Notes under the pieces: model-generated | The model's input: only the letters and a program-made list of their open reading frames with translations | The model's database searches: none | What the model was told of the DNA's origin: nothing | NCBI GenBank assembly: GCA_034696485.1 | Contig: JAQIWT010000723.1 | Coordinates: 1-15,770 of the forward strand | Length of the DNA: 15,770 nt | Source of the DNA: Isohypsibius dastychi | Lineage: Eukaryota > Tardigrada > Eutardigrada > Parachela > Isohypsibiidae | Reading direction: 5' to 3' | Shown: one piece after another, positions 10,340 through 15,770 of the stretch | Position numbering within the stretch: position 1 is the stretch's first letter | How the letters are laid out: each line of letters starts with the position of its first letter | Position numbers and translations under genes: made by a program

Positions 10340-10403
10340 CCATGAACAGAAAAATAGCAAGAACCAATTAAATCAGAAAACCGTACCACTGCAAAACAAA
10401 GAC

Positions 10404-12624
<2,221 letters not shown>

Positions 12625-12853
12625 TTTGACTCGAAACTAGAATGGAAAGCGGAAAAACCGGTAAACAAGATCGGAACTGATGCAAGCAAGCGAATTATTT
12701 CTTTTGCGAAAACAGTGCCGTTTCCACGTTTCGCTCAAATAAGGAGTGAAGTGAGTAGGTATGCCCAAGCTAACGACAACGAAGAGTTTCATACCGTTCA
12801 CCAGTGTACCGTTATCGCTGCTCCGCTATTTTAAGCATGGGTTTAAGAATTTC

Positions 12854-12903
12854 TGACGTTAATTGTGTTAGAATTGTGTTTGATTGTTAGAATTGTGACG
12901 TTA
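12854..12903. repeat. Paired TGACGTTA sites flanking a 19-bp-spaced repeat
   Basis: TGACGTTA occurs at 12854-12861 and 12896-12903. Between and overlapping them, GTTAGAATTGTG occurs at 12867-12878 and 12886-12897, exactly 19 bp apart. TGACGT is the core of CREB/ATF-type sites; a regulatory role is inference. Confidence 0.6.
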
Positions 12904-13374
12904 TGGCACCCACATCTCTATTTTGAGTGAACTGGCTCTCGCTTTTTGTCCTGCGCCCTTCTGAAGGGGCTACGCATATTTACTGCGATACATAATTGCT
13001 TTGCTGACCGGTTTGTTAAACTAACTGTATCCTTTATTCCTGAGTTCAACAACAAGACTTTTTGCGATGCAAGTCAACAGACTGCGGATTTGAAAAGCAG
13101 GTTTCAATGAGGCCCGCCACTGTTTTGCAAAGCCAGCTTAACTGAGGCAAAACCCACTGATGCCCAGAAAGGCTAAACCCCTCCACCATACGACCCATTT
13201 TGAGGAAACTTTTCACTGATTCCGTTAATTGTTTCCTGGGCTTTGCCCTCTATGAACTCTGGCATAAATCTTATAGAATCTGCGAAGGCCAGTTATAACA
13301 GTTTCACCAGCCAAAATACCCCCTCGTATTAAAAAACCAACTCATTCATTATTAATCTGTAAAACGATTCAAAC

Positions 13375-13400
13375 GAAGTACTCCCGGAAGTACTTTCCCG
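13375..13400. repeat. Tandem GAAGTACT-CCCG repeat
   Basis: Two adjacent copies, GAAGTACTCCCG (13375-13386) and GAAGTACTTTCCCG (13387-13400), differ by a TT insertion. The junction creates a CCGGAAGT octamer of the kind that recurs elsewhere in the window. Confidence 0.7.
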
Positions 13401-13915
13401 GAAATCACAGTTTGGGGTTATTTTTCAGCTATTAGTGGTTTGATTCATAATGTAAGAAAGAATATGATCCGCATAACGAATGAAGCAAGAAATTCCGGGT
13501 GTCCACAAAAAGCACCAGGTCCATCGTTCTTTTAGAGTGGAGACAACATCGTTATCGATATCATGGATAGCCCTACCCGTCAGAAGGCGTGCAGGCTACG
13601 CCCAGACCAGCGTCACTTGGCAGTCAACACTCAACAGTGACAGCCTGATGTTACCGAAATCTGCTTGCAGTTAGTCCGTTCAGTCCAGCAGGAGCTTCGC
13701 CGTAGAAACCATTTACCAAGATTCTGGAGAAATTTCGCAGTTTATACAAAGGAGTTGTACCTGCATGCTGGATTACTTGCACACCTGGTGCATGGAAAAC
13801 GCGTGGAGTGCGGTTTTATCTCCAGTTAACCAAGGAATCATATTGGTTTACAGACTGTAACGGTCTCATCTCCAGCCGTATCTGCCGTAGTAGTTCGTGA
13901 TCAAAACCAAACAAC

Positions 13916-15770
13916 ATGGATCGTGAGTTATATTTATTCATCATAATGTTGCAGTGTATCTTGAATGTTGTTTTCAGCACAAAGTGACTCGCCTCTTTGG
14001 ACATCCACGTCGGCATCAAATAACGAACAGCAAATTAAGGAAGAGCACGAAGTGGATGCGGTTGATGACGCGGTTTTGGAGGACAGTCAGGCGGAACCTA
14101 CATCTTGGCAGCTTGGTGGAGAAAACTCTACCTTCAGCTCTGGCAGCAAGTTGCCACCTGGAATCATTGTACCTAATGCCGACGAAATTTTCAAAATACC
14201 AGCTGGACCTGTAAAAAGAAGAGGCCGCCCTCCGGACTCACTCAAGGAAGCCCAAGGAGGAAGCAAATCTCCAAATGGTGCAAAAAGGGTATTTACAAAT
14301 AACTGCAGCGTTCTTGTGCCTAACTGGATAAATTTTCGTAATTTAAGGCACAGGTAGCATTGAAATCGAAATTTGGGAGAAAAAAGAAATCGAAGCGGAA
14401 GCGTTTAACAATGACGAAAATGCGTGGAGTCACCACTAAAGTATATCGACCGGATCTCCCAACTCATCCAACTATCCCATCCGCTCACCTCACAGCTAAG
14501 GATCGTAATATGAGATTAGAGCGCTTGTTCAAGAATTCCCCAGCTCAGCTAGTCACGGAACTGCGTAATGGGAGTGTTACTGCCGGGACATTAATTAAAG
14601 ATGCAGAAGAATTCCGGACCGCAATCAGAGCTCGTTTAGCTTCCGGGAAATCTCTTGATGATCTGCAATTGCAGATCGAAACCGAGCACAAAGCGCGCAT
14701 TGCCGAGGAGGAAACTGCGGATAGATCTCATACTGAAAATCTATGCGCCAAAATCAAAGCTATGTACTCCGGTGTGGAAGAATCCAGCAATATATCGAGC
14801 TTGTTTATAAATGGCCCTGCGGATGAAAAACTTCGTGCTGTAATGGAGCTTGTGGGTATCCCGCTTATGGAAATGGGCCCGACTTCGGTGGAGGCTGATC
14901 GAAGAGCTGTTGAGTTTTGTGTTTCGGTCAATCTACCGCAAGATTTTGCTTCGAAAGCTCACCTTTACGAAAATCTGAATAGCACTGATCCCATTGTCAC
15001 TTCCGTTGCGGTAAGGGTTATTTTTCTTGTTTTCACTATTCCCTAGATACCCTGACTTTTCAGGATTTTCCAAGAGCTATCAAATCAGAAGTCGCCCCAG
15101 TGGAGACTAAATCACCCCGCAAAGCTTGCGACTTTTTCGGACGTGTTCACCCGCGAGATCTCTTTCAACAGCTCAGTGGGAAGCTGGGGAAAAATGCGCT
15201 CCAAAGATCTGAGAAGCGTGCTGTACAGCGCGCTCGTCGGACGGCGTTTATGGAGAACTTGACGGAACAGCGAGTTGAGCGAGCTTTTTTCGACTATGTC
15301 AAAATCTGCGTCACTCAAGCGGCGCCGGCAGTTGCTGTAGAATCCCCGATATACCATCAAGCGAATCTAGATGGAATCAGTGAACCTGTTGAATTGGAGG
15401 AAAAACTGAATGAATTTGGCGAGCATTTCAGGAAGAAATGCGCCTGCCGGAATCGGGCGAAATGCGAAGAATGCAAAGATGGCTCTCCATCACGATCACT
15501 TCTTCCAACCATTTCCAACGTGACCGTCCCACCACATTCTACGATTTATGATCACTGTTTTGCCTGCTCTGCCAGTTATCCGTTCGAATTTGAGCCAGCC
15601 CACTTTGCTCATCCTGAACATCGCGCGAGCAATGAAGCATTTCAGCTGGAAACGATGCATTTGCATATGGATTTCTTGAGCACGGATGAAGAAAAGGAAC
15701 TGATCAAAGCCATTAATTCTCGTAACTGGATGGAGGGCACTACTTTCCGACGTCAGGATTATGGGCCAGT
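13916..15770 (+). CDS. ALKBH4: ALKBH4-like 2-oxoglutarate/Fe(II) dioxygenase with long AT-hook N-terminal extension (3' partial)
   Basis: Exons 13916-13922, 13978-14288, 14354-15010 and 15064 to the window end give at least 560 aa; the 3' part is missing. The start ATG is followed after 7 nt by a GTGAGT donor. Residues 82-88 (KRRGRPP) are an AT-hook and 110-123 are strongly basic, a likely nuclear localisation signal. Residues 130-325 are charged and probably helical, and I do not recognise them. Exon 4 carries the ALKBH4 cysteine cluster C451, C453, C459, C462, with the spacing of human CGCKGIRTCLIC. It ends with DFLSTDEEKELIKAI and RRQDYGP, matching the start of the human AlkB fold. The iron and 2-oxoglutarate residues lie beyond the window. 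Human ALKBH4 has only about 14 residues before the cysteine cluster. Either this is a real fusion or two adjacent genes are joined here; splice phase and the open frame favour one gene. ALKBH4 is linked to actin K84me1 demethylation. Confidence 0.75.
14660..14677. repeat. Perfect 18-bp palindrome inside ALKBH4-like exon 3
   Basis: GATCTGCAATTGCAGATC is its own reverse complement. It lies in coding sequence (codons for DDLQLQIE), so it may be a coincidence of codon choice. Confidence 0.8.

Larger units (their letters stand above)
12625..13915. promoter_or_regulatory. Divergent intergenic region between SARS1 and the ALKBH4-like gene
   Basis: About 1.3 kb separate the start codons of two genes pointing away from each other. 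I find no gene I can support. It holds a nested repeat with two TGACGTTA sites (12854-12903), a 7-bp inverted repeat (GTTTTGC at 13122-13128, GCAAAAC at 13147-13153), a tandem GAAGTACT/CCCG repeat (13375-13400), and an 89-codon reading frame broken by one TGA (13563-13829). Both promoters should lie here, probably near the two ends. Confidence 0.4.

Noticed and set aside
13122-13153. Inverted repeat GTTTTGC / GCAAAAC, a possible MITE end
   Set aside because: The arms are only 7 bp, no target-site duplication is visible, and such repeats are common by chance.
13355-13380. GATTCAAAC word resembling a tRNA B box
   Set aside because: No matching A box, acceptor stem or anticodon arm can be folded around it.
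15112-15360. Minus-strand 82-codon frame
   Set aside because: It lies antisense to ALKBH4-like exon 4, and that sense frame continues into a recognisable AlkB homologue.

Overview
The window is animal nuclear DNA from a compact genome. It holds five complete or nearly complete protein-coding genes and the 5' part of a sixth. I place 36 introns, all GT-AG, mostly 49 to 70 nt long, usually with a TTTCAG-like acceptor. Intergenic spaces are 0.1 to 1.3 kb. The gene set (spliceosomal GTPase, HP1-type chromobox protein, lysosomal chitobiase, cytosolic seryl-tRNA synthetase, ALKBH4) and the tiny introns suggest a small-genome invertebrate, probably an ecdysozoan. A tardigrade is my best guess, but nothing in the sequence proves it.

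Layout: (1) 238-3980 (+), EFTUD2/Snu114, the U5 snRNP GTPase, 11 exons and about 991 aa. (2) 4448-5795 (+), a long HP1/CBX-like protein with an N-terminal chromodomain and a C-terminal chromoshadow-like domain, preceded by a 5'UTR intron. (3) 6162-7786 (-), a di-N-acetylchitobiase (CTBS) with signal peptide, 8 exons. (4) 8591-10255 (+), an unrecognised secreted, sequon-rich, nearly cysteine-free protein, 4 exons. (5) 10404-12624 (-), cytosolic seryl-tRNA synthetase, 11 exons, 503 aa. (6) 13916 to the window end (+), an ALKBH4-like dioxygenase gene whose conserved part is preceded by about 450 residues of AT-hook-containing, basic sequence; it runs off the window.

Genes 2/3 and 4/5 are convergent pairs whose poly(A) signals lie within about 35 bp of each other, so their 3' ends probably overlap. 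Genes 3/4 and 5/6 are divergent and share 0.8 kb and 1.3 kb upstream regions. These genes do not form one pathway; EFTUD2 and seryl-tRNA synthetase are housekeeping genes, HP1 and ALKBH4 are chromatin or modification factors, CTBS is lysosomal. No rRNA, convincing tRNA, CRISPR array or intact transposon was seen.

The most interesting items are the extended AT-hook/ALKBH4 architecture, the orphan glycoprotein-like gene with a perfect 22-bp palindrome in its last intron, and a CCGGAAGT octamer that occurs seven times, always in the same orientation.
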